Shown here in pieces: positions 35,687-45,455 of a stretch of DNA of 61,927 nucleotides. The notes under the pieces are model-generated. The model had not been told where the DNA came from, did no database searches, and worked only from the letters and a program-made list of their open reading frames with translations. The translations under genes were made by a program, and so were the position numbers. Source of the stretch: Pseudogulbenkiania sp. (GTDB lineage: Bacteria; Pseudomonadota; Gammaproteobacteria; Burkholderiales; Chromobacteriaceae); NCBI GenBank assembly GCA_018260425.1, contig JAGLBD010000010.1:1-61927 (forward strand). The letters are read 5' to 3'. The first letter of the stretch is position 1; each line of letters opens with the position of its first letter.

Positions 35687-36895
35687 TTACTCGCCCTGTA
35701 ACACGCCATCCGCCTTGAACATGGCTTTGATGCCACGTACCGCCTGACGGATACGCGCCTCGTTTTCAATCAGGGCAAAGCGCACATAGTCATCGCCATG
35801 GTCGCCAAAACCAATCCCCGGCGACACCGAGACCCGGGCCTGTTCCAGCAACAACTTGGCAAACTCCAGCGAGCCCAGTGCGCGATACGGCTCGGGAATA
35901 CGTGCCCAGATATACATCGACGCCTTGGGAATCTCCACCGGCCAACCGGCCTCGTGCAAGCCCTTGGCCAGCACGTCACGACGCTTCTGGTACTGCGCGG
36001 CAATATCGTGAACGCACTGCTGCTCACCTTCCAGTGCAGCGATGGCCGCCACTTGCAAGGGCGTGAAGGTACCGTAATCGTGGTAGCTCTTCATCCGCGC
36101 CAACGCCGCCACCAAATCCCGATTGCCGACCATGAAACCGATCCGCCAGCCCGCCATATTGTAGCTTTTGGACAAGGTGAAGAACTCGACAGCGATATCC
36201 TTGGCACCGGGAATCTGCATGATCGAGGGGGCTTTCCAGCCATCGAAGACAATATCGGCGTAGGCCAGATCATGCACCACCAGAATGTCGTGCTTTTTGG
36301 CCAAAGCGATAACTCGTTCGAAGAACTCCAGTTCGACACATTGCGCGGTCGGATTGGACGGGAAGCCCAGCACCATCATTTTGGGTTTCGGATAACTGCC
36401 GCGTATGGCCTTTTCCAGCTCGGCAAAGAAGTCCACACCGGGAATCAGGGGTACCGAGCGGATCTGCGCACCGGCAATCACCGCACCGTAGATATGGATC
36501 GGATAGCTGGGGTCTGGCACCAGCACCGTATCGCCGCGGTCCAGCGTCGCCAGCATCAGATGTGCCAGCCCTTCCTTGGAACCAATCGTCACAATGGCTT
36601 CGGAATCCGGGTCGATTTCCACCTGATAGCGTTCCTCATACCAGCGCGAAATGGCACGGCGCAGGCGGGGAATGCCTTTGGACGACGAGTAACCATGGGT
36701 ATCGGGACGCTGGGCCACTTCGGTGAGTTTGGCCACGATGTGCGCGGGAGTCGCGCCGTCCGGGTTCCCCATGCTCATGTCGATGATATCGACACCCCGG
36801 CGCCGCGCGGCCAGCTTCAGTTCGGCGGTGATATTGAACACATAGGGAGGCAAGCGATCGATGCGCGCAAAGCGGCGCTGTCCAGCTGATGACAT
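35687..36895 (-). CDS. alaC: Alanine-type aminotransferase (AlaC-like)
   Basis: A PLP-dependent class I/II aminotransferase of 402 residues. It begins [16 protein letters not shown], a typical AlaC start, and has [53 protein letters not shown], and the PLP-Lys in [12 protein letters not shown]. AlaC makes alanine from pyruvate and glutamate. A second alanine-type enzyme (alaA) lies at 52202-53431. The assignment within the subfamily is by resemblance; a diaminopimelate-type aminotransferase is the main alternative. Confidence 0.88.
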   Translation of the reverse strand: MSSAGQRRFARIDRLPPYVFNITAELKLAARRRGVDIIDMSMGNPDGATPAHIVAKLTEVAQRPDTHGYSSSKGIPRLRRAISRWYEERYQVEIDPDSEAIVTIGSKEGLAHLMLATLDRGDTVLVPDPSYPIHIYGAVIAGAQIRSVPLIPGVDFFAELEKAIRGSYPKPKMMVLGFPSNPTAQCVELEFFERVIALAKKHDILVVHDLAYADIVFDGWKAPSIMQIPGAKDIAVEFFTLSKSYNMAGWRIGFMVGNRDLVAALARMKSYHDYGTFTPLQVAAIAALEGEQQCVHDIAAQYQKRRDVLAKGLHEAGWPVEIPKASMYIWARIPEPYRALGSLEFAKLLLEQARVSVSPGIGFGDHGDDYVRFALIENEARIRQAVRGIKAMFKADGVLQGE

Positions 36896-36970
36896 TGAGT
36901 ATTTCCTTGACGTAAGCGCCCGGAACCGTCCGAGCGACGCAGGTGATTCGACTGAACCAAACCCAAAATA

Positions 36971-36999
36971 ATATTAAAACAGCATTGTGCATCGCACAA
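36971..36999 (-). promoter_or_regulatory. Probable sigma-70 promoter for the alaC-type gene
   Basis: On the minus strand TTGTGC (36999-36994), 17 bases, TAATAT (36976-36971); the -35 matches moderately, the -10 well. It lies about 75 bases before the start codon. Confidence 0.45.
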
Positions 37000-37155
37000 G
37001 GCCTGACCCGATGCTTTTCCTGCCCCGGGTTGACAGCGTTCCCCTTAAGCGTTTCCAGCTATAAAAAAAGCAAAAACGGTACTTTTTAAATCTGTTGCAA
37101 GCTGGATAGACTGGTTTCGCCACACTGTCTGGCTGGTCTTACGCAAGGAAACGCT

Positions 37156-38169
37156 GTGATTGAAGTTGCCAATCTGGAAAAACACTATCAGGCCGACGGC
37201 CGGAGGGTCAAAGCCCTCGATGCCGTCAGCCTGAGCATTGCCGAAGGGGACATTTTCGGCATCATCGGTCGCTCGGGGGCGGGCAAGAGCACGCTGATCC
37301 GTTGCCTCAACCTGCTGGAACGACCCGAGCAGGGACAGGTATTGCTGAACGGTGTCGACCTGACCCTTCTTGACAGCCGCGACCTGCAACACACCCGCCG
37401 CCGCATCGGCATGGTTTTCCAGCACTTCAACCTGCTCTCGTCACGCAGCGTCGCCGGCAATATCCGTTTCCCGCTGGAGCTGGCTGGCGAACTGGACAAC
37501 GCCGCCATGGATGCCCGCGTCACCGAACTCCTTGAGCTGGTGGGGCTGACGGCCCAAAGGGACAGTTTTCCGGGGCAATTATCCGGTGGCCAGAAACAGC
37601 GCGTCGGGATTGCCAGAGCCTTGGCCAATCACCCTGAAGTCTTGTTGTGCGATGAAGCCACCTCGGCGCTGGACCCGGAAACCACCGACGCCATTCTCGC
37701 CCTGCTGGCGGACATCAATCGCCGGCTCAAGCTGACCATCGTGTTGATCACCCATGAAATGCGCGTCATTCGTACCCTGTGCGACCGGGTCGCGGTGATC
37801 GAAGGGGGTCGTATCGTGGAAAGCGGCGAGGTCATCGAGGTGTTCCTGCACCCGCAGCACGAAGTCACCCGCAAACTCCTGGCAGAAACCGGTTTCTATC
37901 AGGAAGCTTCGCAACAAGCCTGGCGCCAGCATGTGCAAGGCCCCTTGCTGAAACTCACCTTTGTCGGCGCCCCGACGCTGAACCCGGTGCTGGATGAGGT
38001 TAGCCGGGAACACTCGGTGCGCTTCAATCTGGTCAATGGCACCCTCGCCGATATCAAAGGCACGCCATTCGGTCAGTTACTGGTCAGCGTGGTCAGTTCC
38101 GGGCTGTCTCTTGAGCGCCTGCAGCAGGTGTTTGTCGATAAAGGTGTGCACTGCGAGGTACAGGCATGA
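37156..38169 (+). CDS. metN: Methionine ABC transporter, ATP-binding protein
   Basis: 337 residues, starting at GTG with AAGGA upstream. It has Walker A GRSGAGKST (about 37-45), Q-loop FQHFNLL, signature LSGGQKQR, Walker B VLLCDEATSALDPET, and after residue 250 the C-terminal NIL/ACT-like domain that binds methionine and inhibits transport. It overlaps metI by 4 bases. With MetI and MetQ it imports D- and L-methionine. Confidence 0.96.
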   Translation: MIEVANLEKHYQADGRRVKALDAVSLSIAEGDIFGIIGRSGAGKSTLIRCLNLLERPEQGQVLLNGVDLTLLDSRDLQHTRRRIGMVFQHFNLLSSRSVAGNIRFPLELAGELDNAAMDARVTELLELVGLTAQRDSFPGQLSGGQKQRVGIARALANHPEVLLCDEATSALDPETTDAILALLADINRRLKLTIVLITHEMRVIRTLCDRVAVIEGGRIVESGEVIEVFLHPQHEVTRKLLAETGFYQEASQQAWRQHVQGPLLKLTFVGAPTLNPVLDEVSREHSVRFNLVNGTLADIKGTPFGQLLVSVVSSGLSLERLQQVFVDKGVHCEVQA

Positions 38170-38840
38170 ACGAGATCACCCAACTGTTTATCAATGTCGA
38201 CTGGAACGAAATGGCGACCGCCAGCCTCGACACCCTGACCATGCTTGGCGCATCACTGGTGTTTACCGTGGTGCTGGGCTTGCCGCTCGGCATCCTGTTG
38301 TTTCTGACCTCGCCGGACCAGCTGCTGGCACGGCCACGGCTGTACGCCGCTCTGTCAGTCATCGTGAACATCTTGCGTTCGCTGCCCTTCGTCATCCTGC
38401 TGATCATCATGATTCCGCTCACGGTGCTGTTGATCGGCACCTCGATCGGGGTCGGCGGCGCCATTCCGCCACTGGTAGTCGGTGCAGCCCCCTTCTTTGC
38501 CCGTCTCGTTGAAAACGTCTTGCGCGAAGTCGACCGGGGCGTGGTCGAGGCAAGCCAGTCGATGGGCGCCAGCACCCGCCAGATCATTGTCTTCGTGCTG
38601 TTGCCGGAAGCCCTGCCAGGCTTGATTGGCGCTATCACCGTCACCACGGTGGCTCTGGTCGGCTACACCGCCATGTCCGGCGTGATTGGTGGCGGCGGAC
38701 TCGGCGATCTGGCGGTGCGCTACGGCTACCAGCGCTTCCAGACCGATGTGATGGTCGTGACCGTCGCCCTGCTACTGGTCTTGGTACAGATACTGCAAAG
38801 CACCGGTGACCGGCTGGTCAGACACTTCAGCCGCAAATGA
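38166..38840 (+). CDS. metI: Methionine ABC transporter, permease
   Basis: 224 residues with five helices. The EAA loop motif for contact with MetN is visible (EASQSMGASTRQIIVFVLLPEALPGL). The start overlaps metN, and metQ follows at 47 bases. The motif GYTAMSGVIGGGGLGDLAVRYGYQRF is strongly conserved in MetI. Confidence 0.96.
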   Translation: MNEITQLFINVDWNEMATASLDTLTMLGASLVFTVVLGLPLGILLFLTSPDQLLARPRLYAALSVIVNILRSLPFVILLIIMIPLTVLLIGTSIGVGGAIPPLVVGAAPFFARLVENVLREVDRGVVEASQSMGASTRQIIVFVLLPEALPGLIGAITVTTVALVGYTAMSGVIGGGGLGDLAVRYGYQRFQTDVMVVTVALLLVLVQILQSTGDRLVRHFSRK

Positions 38841-38887
38841 TTTCTGCATGACCTGTTGAAACACAAACCAACTACAAAGGTGAAACC

Positions 38888-39676
38888 ATGAACCGTCGTC
38901 TCTTTACTGCTACCCTGCTGGGTTCCTTGCTGCTGTCTCCGCTGGCCTTTGCCGAGCCCGTCAAACTGACGGTCGCCGCCTCGCCGGTGCCGCATGCCGA
39001 AATCCTCGAGGCATTGAAACCGCAACTGGCCAGACAAGGCGTGCAACTGGAAGTCAAAGTTTTCAATGACTACGTGCTGCCCAACACCCAGGTGGAAGAA
39101 AAGCGCATCGATGCCAACTTCTTCCAGCACATTCCCTACCTGAGCGCCTTCAACAAGAATCGCGGCACCCATCTGGTGGTCGCCAGCAAGCCGGTGCATA
39201 TCGAACCGTTCGGTGGTTACTCCAGCCGCTTCAAGAAAGTCGCCGATCTGCCGGCAGGTGCCACCATCGCCATTCCGAATGATCCGACCAATGCCGGTCG
39301 TGCCTTGGCGCTGCTGGCGCAAAACGGCATCATTACCCTCAAGAATCCGAACAGCATCACCGAAACCGTCAAGAATATTACCGGCAACCCGAAAAAACTG
39401 GTGATTCGCGAACTGGAAGCTGCCACCCTGCCCCGAGTGTTGAAACAGGTCGACCTGGCCCTGATCAATGCCAACTATGCGCTGGAAGCCAAACTGGTTC
39501 CGGCACGCGATGCCTTGTTCGTGGAAAAGAAAACCCCGTATGCCAACCTGCTGGTGGCACGTCCGGACAACAAGGATAGCGATGCCGTGAAAAAACTGGC
39601 TGCCGCGCTGACCAGCCCGGAAGCCCGCAAGTTCATTGAAGAGAAGTACAAAGGTTCGGTGATTCCGGCGTTCTGA
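38888..39676 (+). CDS. metQ: Methionine-binding protein MetQ
   Basis: 262 residues with a signal peptide (about 1-21; LLSPLAFAEP). There is no lipobox Cys at the cleavage point, so it looks like a soluble periplasmic form, whereas many MetQ proteins are lipoproteins. The NlpA/MetQ features are visible: VAASPVPHAEILE, VFNDYVLPNTQVEEKRIDANFFQH, IAIPNDPTNAGRALALL, and LINANYALEAKL. Confidence 0.94.
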   Translation: MNRRLFTATLLGSLLLSPLAFAEPVKLTVAASPVPHAEILEALKPQLARQGVQLEVKVFNDYVLPNTQVEEKRIDANFFQHIPYLSAFNKNRGTHLVVASKPVHIEPFGGYSSRFKKVADLPAGATIAIPNDPTNAGRALALLAQNGIITLKNPNSITETVKNITGNPKKLVIRELEAATLPRVLKQVDLALINANYALEAKLVPARDALFVEKKTPYANLLVARPDNKDSDAVKKLAAALTSPEARKFIEEKYKGSVIPAF

Positions 39677-39700
39677 TCAGGCAAAACAAGCCACCGTCAG

Positions 39701-39746
39701 ATAGCACACAGCCGCGGGCAATCGCCGGCGGCTGTGTCGTTTCAGG
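39701..39746 (+). repeat. 46-bp direct repeat A, containing the metQ terminator
   Basis: It differs from repeat B (41869-41914) by one base (39716). It contains a hairpin ACACAGCCGC/GCGGCTGTGT-like stem followed by CGTTTC, a terminator 25 bases after metQ. The two repeats bracket the GAF-PAS-GGDEF gene. Confidence 0.9.
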
Positions 39747-39919
39747 GAAGGACAGCGCCAAGGGGGCTCATACAGTGTGTTCGTCTGCCGAGATGTTGGC
39801 ACCAGACTCTTCATAGACCCGTAATGTGTCTATCATGGATGAGCATCTCTGCGTACACTTAAAAACATACCGAGTGTTCAAATCAATTTCTTTCAATAGT
39901 GTCGACTCGAGGTCATGCC

Positions 39920-41854
39920 ATGCGTGAAGCGCCTTTGCCGAATAACGAAAGCACCCGAGTATCGATTCTGCACAGTTTGCATTTGCTAGACACCTCTGAA
40001 GAAGAGGTGTTCGATCGAATTACCCGTCTGGCTGCCAGTGTCTTGAATGTGCCGATTGCGCTGGTCTCTCTGGTTGACAAGGATCGCCAATGGTTCAAAT
40101 CGCGCGTCGGGCTGGCAGCCAGCGAGACCCCGCGCAGTATTGCCTTTTGCTCGCATGCCATCCTGCAGGATCAGCCCCTGGTGGTCGAAGATACTCTGGA
40201 AGATGAGCGTTTTCATGATAACCCGCTGGTGACATCTGCCCCCAACATCCGTTTCTATGCTGGAGTTAGCCTGCGCAGCCTGAACGGCTTGCCGCTGGGC
40301 ACCTTGTGTGCCATCGACTCCAAACCAAAAACCTTGACGCAGCGGGAGCTGGCTATCTTGCTCGATTTGGCCGGTCTGGTAACCCGAGAAATCCGTCTGC
40401 GGGAAACCGCCCTGCTGGCCAAAGCGCATGTCGAGCAGGCCGATCTGGATATCGCCCAAAGCGAGGCCTTGTTCCAGACTGTGTTCGAACGGGCCGGGGT
40501 AGGCATCGCCATGGTCGCGCCGGATGGATCCTGGATGCGGGTCAATCTGGCCTTGTGCGAGATTATCGGCTTCAGCCAGGAGGAGCTGATGGCGGTGACC
40601 TTTAGGGACATCACCTTCCCGGAAGACCTCGACAAGGATCTCAACCTGCTGGAACAGATGGTGGCAGGCACGATAGACCGCTATCAGCTGGAAAAACGCT
40701 ATGTGCACAAGAATGGCTCTACCGTCTGGATTCAATTGGTTGTCACCAAGCACATCGACCCGACAGGACAACTGATTGGTTTTGTCTCGGTAGTGAAGGA
40801 CATTCAGGCGCGGAAAGAAACCGAAGAGGCACTGGCTCGCCTCCGACAGAATCTTGAGAAAGAGGTCAAGGAGCAAACCCGTGAACTACGAGAATCGAAT
40901 GCGTTGTTAGCCCGGACCATGGCCTTGCAGGTTCAGGCGCAACAGGACTTGAACAAACAGCAGGCCGAGCTGCGCGCCGTAATCGACAATGCCTATGATG
41001 CCTATGTCTGCATAGACGAGGACGGGCTGATCATAGACTGGAACCTGCAAGCGGAAAGCACCTTTGGCTGGAGTGCGGAAGAAGCGATCGGCCAGTCGCT
41101 GGACGACATGATCATCCCGGAAATCCACCGCAAGGCTCACCGGGCAGGAATGAAACATTATCTGGCTACCGGCAAGTCCTCGATCCTCAATAAACGTCTT
41201 GAACTCATGGCCATGCGCCGTGACGGCACCACGCTACCGGTCGAACTGCGTGTCAAATCGCTGATCTCTGATGGTCATATCAGATTCAGCGCTTTCCTGC
41301 ATGATATTTCGGAGCGGAAGCACAACGAAGCGTTGCGCGAGCAGGAAGCCCGGCACGATGCCTTGACCTGTCTGCTGAATCGACGGGGTTTTTTTGAAGC
41401 GCTGCCCGCCGCTATTGCACGGGCTGACCGGACAGACAAGGATATCGCTCTGCTGTACATCGATCTGGACGGCTTCAAACCCGTCAACGACACATTGGGC
41501 CACGAGGCCGGCGACAGAGTGCTGCAAGAAGTTACCCTCAAATTACTCAAAGTCGTCAGAAACACAGATACGGTAGCCCGTTTAGGCGGAGATGAGTTTG
41601 TGGTGATACTGGAAGGACTGACTCATGGCGCAGACCATGCCATGGCATGTGCGAACAAGATTCTTGCCGCTATTCGCCAACCAATCCAGATCGAACAGCA
41701 CCAGATAGCTGTTAGCGCCAGCATTGGCATTACCCTCAGGCGTTTAGCGAGTACAACATCCCCCGAGGCAATGGTTCACGAGGCAGACAAAGCCATGTAT
41801 CGCGCCAAGCAATCAGGCAAGAATCAAGCGTTCCTCTGGAAAAATGATATGTAA
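39920..41854 (+). CDS. GAF-PAS-PAS-GGDEF diguanylate cyclase
   Basis: 644 residues from the ATG at 39920, supported by CGAGGT 6 bases upstream (a GTG at 39899 is the alternative). Order: GAF (about 15-165), PAS (about 180-300; FERAGVGIAMVAPDGSWMRVN) with a PAC segment, coiled coil, second PAS (about 350-470), and GGDEF (475-640). The active site is GGDEF at 556-560 with an RNTD I-site five residues before, so it should make c-di-GMP. It has no transmembrane segment, so it is cytosolic. It is flanked by direct repeats of the neighbouring terminator, suggesting insertion between metQ and srkA. Confidence 0.92.
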   Translation: MREAPLPNNESTRVSILHSLHLLDTSEEEVFDRITRLAASVLNVPIALVSLVDKDRQWFKSRVGLAASETPRSIAFCSHAILQDQPLVVEDTLEDERFHDNPLVTSAPNIRFYAGVSLRSLNGLPLGTLCAIDSKPKTLTQRELAILLDLAGLVTREIRLRETALLAKAHVEQADLDIAQSEALFQTVFERAGVGIAMVAPDGSWMRVNLALCEIIGFSQEELMAVTFRDITFPEDLDKDLNLLEQMVAGTIDRYQLEKRYVHKNGSTVWIQLVVTKHIDPTGQLIGFVSVVKDIQARKETEEALARLRQNLEKEVKEQTRELRESNALLARTMALQVQAQQDLNKQQAELRAVIDNAYDAYVCIDEDGLIIDWNLQAESTFGWSAEEAIGQSLDDMIIPEIHRKAHRAGMKHYLATGKSSILNKRLELMAMRRDGTTLPVELRVKSLISDGHIRFSAFLHDISERKHNEALREQEARHDALTCLLNRRGFFEALPAAIARADRTDKDIALLYIDLDGFKPVNDTLGHEAGDRVLQEVTLKLLKVVRNTDTVARLGGDEFVVILEGLTHGADHAMACANKILAAIRQPIQIEQHQIAVSASIGITLRRLASTTSPEAMVHEADKAMYRAKQSGKNQAFLWKNDM

Positions 41855-41868
41855 GATATTTTTGATGA

Positions 41869-41914
41869 ATAGCACACAGCCGCAGGCAATCGCCGGCGGC
41901 TGTGTCGTTTCAGG
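41869..41914 (-). repeat. 46-bp direct repeat B, containing the srkA terminator
   Basis: Same sequence and orientation as repeat A except one base. Its hairpin lies between the stops of the GGDEF gene and the convergent srkA, so it can end transcripts from either side. Confidence 0.9.
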
Positions 41915-41927
41915 CCTTGCCCGGGGA

Positions 41928-42917
41928 TTAGTACAGGGACGGCGCCAACGGCGGTTCTTGCATCAAGGCCACCTGTTCACGCAGTTCCAGAATCCGGTCC
42001 TGCCAATAGCGGACGCTGCCAAACCAGGGGAAGGCCGCCGGAAAGGCCGGGTCGTTCCAACGCCGCGCAATCCAGGCGCTGTAATGAATCAGCCGCAAGG
42101 TGCGCAAGGCTTCGACCAGGTGCAGTTCCCGGTCATCAAACTCGCGGAAGGTCTCATAACCTCGCAGCAAGGCGGCAAACTGCGCCCGCATTTCCGTCTC
42201 GTCCCCCGACAACAGCATCCACAGGTCCTGAATGGCCGGCCCGGTACGACTGTCATCAAAGTCGACGAAGTGCGGACCGTCATCGGTCCACAGCACATTG
42301 CCCGTATGGCAGTCGCCATGCAGACGTAGCAACTGGACGTCGCCGGCACGCTGGTACGCCATGCAGACGCCTTCCAGTGCCTGATCGGCAATACTGGTCC
42401 ATGCCGATTTCAACTCGGCAGGCAGCCAATCACCCGAGACCAGAAAATCCCGCGGCTCCAATCCAAAGGTCTGACTGTCCAGAACCGGACGAACCTGATA
42501 AGTCGCGTTCTCGCCCACGGCATGAATGCGTCCCAGAAAACGTCCCAGCCATTCGAGCGTACCTTCCCGGTCAAGCTCTGGCGCCCGTCCGCCCTGTTTG
42601 GCGAACAGCGCCAGACGATGCCCCTGAAAGTGGTGCAGGGTCTGGCCATTCAAGGCAATCGGGGCAACAACCGGCACTTCCCGCTCGGCCAGTTCCAGGC
42701 TGAAGGCATGCTCTTCAAGGATGGCCTCGTCACTCCAGCGACCCGGGCGATAAAACTTGGCAATGCGTTGACTACCGTCTTCGAGTCCGACCTGGTAGAC
42801 GCGGTTCTCGAAACTGTTCAGTTGCAACAAGCGGCCATCGCAACGCAAACCAAGGCTTTCAATCGCGTCAAGCAGGGATTCGGGAGCCAGATCGGCAAAC
42901 GGGGTATCGGAATTCAC
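41928..42917 (-). CDS. srkA: Stress response kinase A (SrkA/YihE)
   Basis: A 329-residue bacterial Ser/Thr kinase of the choline-kinase-like (APH) fold. Features: NSFENRVYQVGLEDG, RIAKFYRPGRWSDEAILEEH with the ATP Lys, the catalytic loop LHGDCHTGNVLW, and FVDFDDSRTGPAIQDLWML as metal-binding Asp segment. SrkA limits programmed cell death in Cpx/ROS stress in E. coli. It is single, convergent to the GGDEF gene. It is not related in sequence to the kinase-like array at 1-4811. Confidence 0.93.
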   Translation of the reverse strand: MNSDTPFADLAPESLLDAIESLGLRCDGRLLQLNSFENRVYQVGLEDGSQRIAKFYRPGRWSDEAILEEHAFSLELAEREVPVVAPIALNGQTLHHFQGHRLALFAKQGGRAPELDREGTLEWLGRFLGRIHAVGENATYQVRPVLDSQTFGLEPRDFLVSGDWLPAELKSAWTSIADQALEGVCMAYQRAGDVQLLRLHGDCHTGNVLWTDDGPHFVDFDDSRTGPAIQDLWMLLSGDETEMRAQFAALLRGYETFREFDDRELHLVEALRTLRLIHYSAWIARRWNDPAFPAAFPWFGSVRYWQDRILELREQVALMQEPPLAPSLY

Positions 42918-42986
42918 ACTGTCTCTCGGGAAGGTCAGGCAGGAAGCGACAGGGCTGCGCAGGAATCACGCACAGCCCTCAGGGCG

Positions 42987-44372
42987 TTACGACTGGCGGT
43001 TGCCTTCGAGCTTGTAGCGCGGCGGCAGGAACAAGGCCGGCACTTCACGTTTGGTCTTGCCCGACGGCAGCGGCAGCAAGACCTTGCGGCCCTCGCTACT
43101 GACCGGGGTCAGCGCCACGGGTAGCTGCGGTGCGGGAGTTTCCCGACGCTCGCGCGGCGTACGCTCGCGCGAACGCGGGGCACGCTCTGCGGCAGGGGGC
43201 GGTGCCTCTCCGGCCGGACGTTCCATCCAGGAAGGCCAGAACCCGGAAACCGTTTCGGGTCTCAAGGTTTTCTTGATGAGCTTCTCGATCGATTCGTGCT
43301 GGCGGGTTTCATCCTGGCTCATCAGCGAAATGGCAATACCGCTGGCGCCGGCACGGCCGGTACGACCGATGCGGTGAACATAGTCTTCCGGCGAGTTGGG
43401 CAACTCGAAGTTGACCACGTAGGGCAGCTCGGAAATATCCAGGCCGCGGGCGGCCACGTCGGTCGCTACCAGTACCTTGATTTCGCCGCTCTTGAACGCC
43501 GACAGGGTTTCCAGTCGGGCCCCCTGGGCCTTGTCGCCATGAATGGCTTCGGCAGCATGACCATCGCGCTTGAGCTCCCGGGCCAATTGGTCGGCACTGA
43601 GCTTGGTTTTGCAGAACACGATGACCTGCGACATTTCCCGTTCGCGGATCAAATGCGACAGCAGATGGCGCTTGCGATAGCTGTCCACCTGATAGACCAG
43701 CTGTTCGACATGCTCGTTGGTCGAGTTCTGGCGGGCAACTTCGACCAGTTGCGGGTCGATCATGAAGTCTTCGGCAAGCCGCTTGATCTCGGTGGCAAAG
43801 GTCGCCGAGAACAACAGGGTCTGACGCTGCTTGGGCAACATCGACATGATCTTGCGGATGTCTTGAATGAAGCCCATGTCCAGCATGCGGTCGGCTTCAT
43901 CGAGCACCAGCACGTCGACCTTGTTGAGCGAGACGGTTTTCATGCCGATATGATCCAGCAGACGTCCCGGGGTGGCGATCAGAATTTCCACGCCACGACG
44001 CAGCTCCTGGGTTTGCGGATCCATATTGATCCCGCCGAACACCGTGGTGGCGCGCAGCGGCAGATAGCGGGTATAGGCCTTGGCATTGACACCGATCTGA
44101 TCGGCCAGCTCGCGGGTCGGGGACAGAATCAACGCACGTACCGGGTGCATGGCCGGCGAAGCACTGGGGTTGGCAAACTTTTTCAGACGTTCCAGGATCG
44201 GCAGCATGAAGGCCGCAGTCTTGCCGGTCCCCGTTTGCGCCGCGGCCATCAGGTCGCGACCGGTCAGCACCAGCGGAATGGCCTTGGCCTGGATCGGCGT
44301 GGGCTCGCTATAGCCCTGCTCGTCGATGGCGCGGAGAATCTCCGGCGACAGTCCAAGCTCGGCAAATGTCAT
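42987..44372 (-). CDS. rhlE: ATP-dependent DEAD-box RNA helicase RhlE
   Basis: 461 residues from the ATG at 44372 with AGGAG 7 bases upstream. Motifs in order: F-LGL and Q motif (PTPIQAKAIP), Walker A AQTGTGKT, PTRELADQI, GG, TPGRLLDH, DEAD in VLDEADRMLDMGF, SATF, and the second domain with VATDVAARGLDI and HRIGRTGRAG. The C-terminus is basic and rich in Arg/Pro/Glu (RAPRSRERTPRERRE), usual for RNA binding in RhlE. Confidence 0.94.
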   Translation of the reverse strand: MTFAELGLSPEILRAIDEQGYSEPTPIQAKAIPLVLTGRDLMAAAQTGTGKTAAFMLPILERLKKFANPSASPAMHPVRALILSPTRELADQIGVNAKAYTRYLPLRATTVFGGINMDPQTQELRRGVEILIATPGRLLDHIGMKTVSLNKVDVLVLDEADRMLDMGFIQDIRKIMSMLPKQRQTLLFSATFATEIKRLAEDFMIDPQLVEVARQNSTNEHVEQLVYQVDSYRKRHLLSHLIREREMSQVIVFCKTKLSADQLARELKRDGHAAEAIHGDKAQGARLETLSAFKSGEIKVLVATDVAARGLDISELPYVVNFELPNSPEDYVHRIGRTGRAGASGIAISLMSQDETRQHESIEKLIKKTLRPETVSGFWPSWMERPAGEAPPPAAERAPRSRERTPRERRETPAPQLPVALTPVSSEGRKVLLPLPSGKTKREVPALFLPPRYKLEGNRQS

Positions 44373-44457
44373 GTAATGCTCCTGCAAAAAAAGGGTGGCG
44401 GCGCGAAGGACAGGCCTGCGCGCCGCACGTCGTGTTTCATTGGCAAGGTCGTTTCGG

Positions 44458-45378
44458 TCAGCTCAGATACCGGATAACACCGGCAAGCAGCACAACAAAC
44501 AACCAGAGGACCACTGTTCTCCAGACCAGCCCTACCGCACTCTTGAGTGCTTGCGGATCCGCTTCGTCGCCGATACCCAGCTCCGGCCGGAACTTGATGG
44601 TGTAATCCTGTTTCAACGGGTCGCCGAGACGAATGCCGATGGCACCGGCCGCCGAGGCCAGCAGGATACCTGCGGCATGATGGCCCCAGGTGACTGCCTG
44701 GGCTCGCCAGCAATACACCGCATCCTCGAAATCTCCCGTCACGGCAAAACCGGCGGCCGTCAGACGCACCGGAATCCAGTCCAGCCAGTCAATGAGCTTG
44801 CCGGCGAACACACCGAACTGGTCATCTTCGCCGATTCGTTCGCCCCACTTGTTGCCAAGAATGGTGGACAGGCGGAACAGCAAGGCACCGGCCGGTCCGG
44901 GCAACAACACGAACCAGAACATTGTGCCGAACACATGCCGGTAGCTGTCGACCACCCCCTGTTCGATGGACAGACGGGCAATTTCATTGACCGACAGCTC
45001 GGAGGTCGCTTGACCCGTCCACTGCCGCAACAAGGTCCGCGCGTCAAAATCACGCCCCTCGGACAAGGCCAGGGAAATTTCGGAAAAGGCACTGGAGAAG
45101 TGTCGGAACCCCATCGTCAGATAGAGCACCAGAACGTTCCACGCCAACGCCAGAATCGGGCTGACGGCCGACAGGGCATAGTAGATACCCAGACCGACCA
45201 GAACCGGTGGCAGAATGGCGACAAACCAGGCCAGCAGGCCATGACGCCACGAGCCGGCATTCAGGTTCCGCTCAAGGTAATTGGCATAACGGGTGAACAG
45301 CAACCACACCCGGTTGCGGTTTCCCAAGGGACGCAATTGCTCCAGCGCCAAGGCGAAAATAAGGGATAGCAGGGTCAT
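44458..45378 (-). CDS. CobD/CbiB family membrane protein
   Basis: 306 residues with an N-terminal LIFALALEQLRPL and about four or five helices. The CobD/CbiB-like features are an N-terminal helix pair, SVNEIARLSIEQGVVDSYRHVFGTMFWFVLLPGPAGALLFR, and a late WGHHAAGILLASAAGAIGIRLG. Real CbiB attaches aminopropanol in cobalamin synthesis, but no other cobalamin gene is here; the protein may be an AmpE-like homologue instead. The exact role is therefore uncertain. Confidence 0.72.
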   Translation of the reverse strand: MTLLSLIFALALEQLRPLGNRNRVWLLFTRYANYLERNLNAGSWRHGLLAWFVAILPPVLVGLGIYYALSAVSPILALAWNVLVLYLTMGFRHFSSAFSEISLALSEGRDFDARTLLRQWTGQATSELSVNEIARLSIEQGVVDSYRHVFGTMFWFVLLPGPAGALLFRLSTILGNKWGERIGEDDQFGVFAGKLIDWLDWIPVRLTAAGFAVTGDFEDAVYCWRAQAVTWGHHAAGILLASAAGAIGIRLGDPLKQDYTIKFRPELGIGDEADPQALKSAVGLVWRTVVLWLFVVLLAGVIRYLS

Positions 45379-45455
45379 TGTTTAAGGTCGTTGTCTCGGG
45401 CCCAAGGTCGAAGATACCACAAAGCCGGGGCGCGACCCAAACCGGGGAGGCCGAC

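Noticed and set aside
36900-37155. SAM or methionine riboswitch before metN
   Set aside because: No conserved SAM-riboswitch core or long paired leader can be drawn. A TTGACA at about 37030 has its nearest TATAAA 24 bases away, too far for a promoter.
41844-42329. 161-codon plus-strand frame after the GGDEF gene
   Set aside because: It overlaps repeat B and runs antisense to srkA; no binding site or family resemblance.
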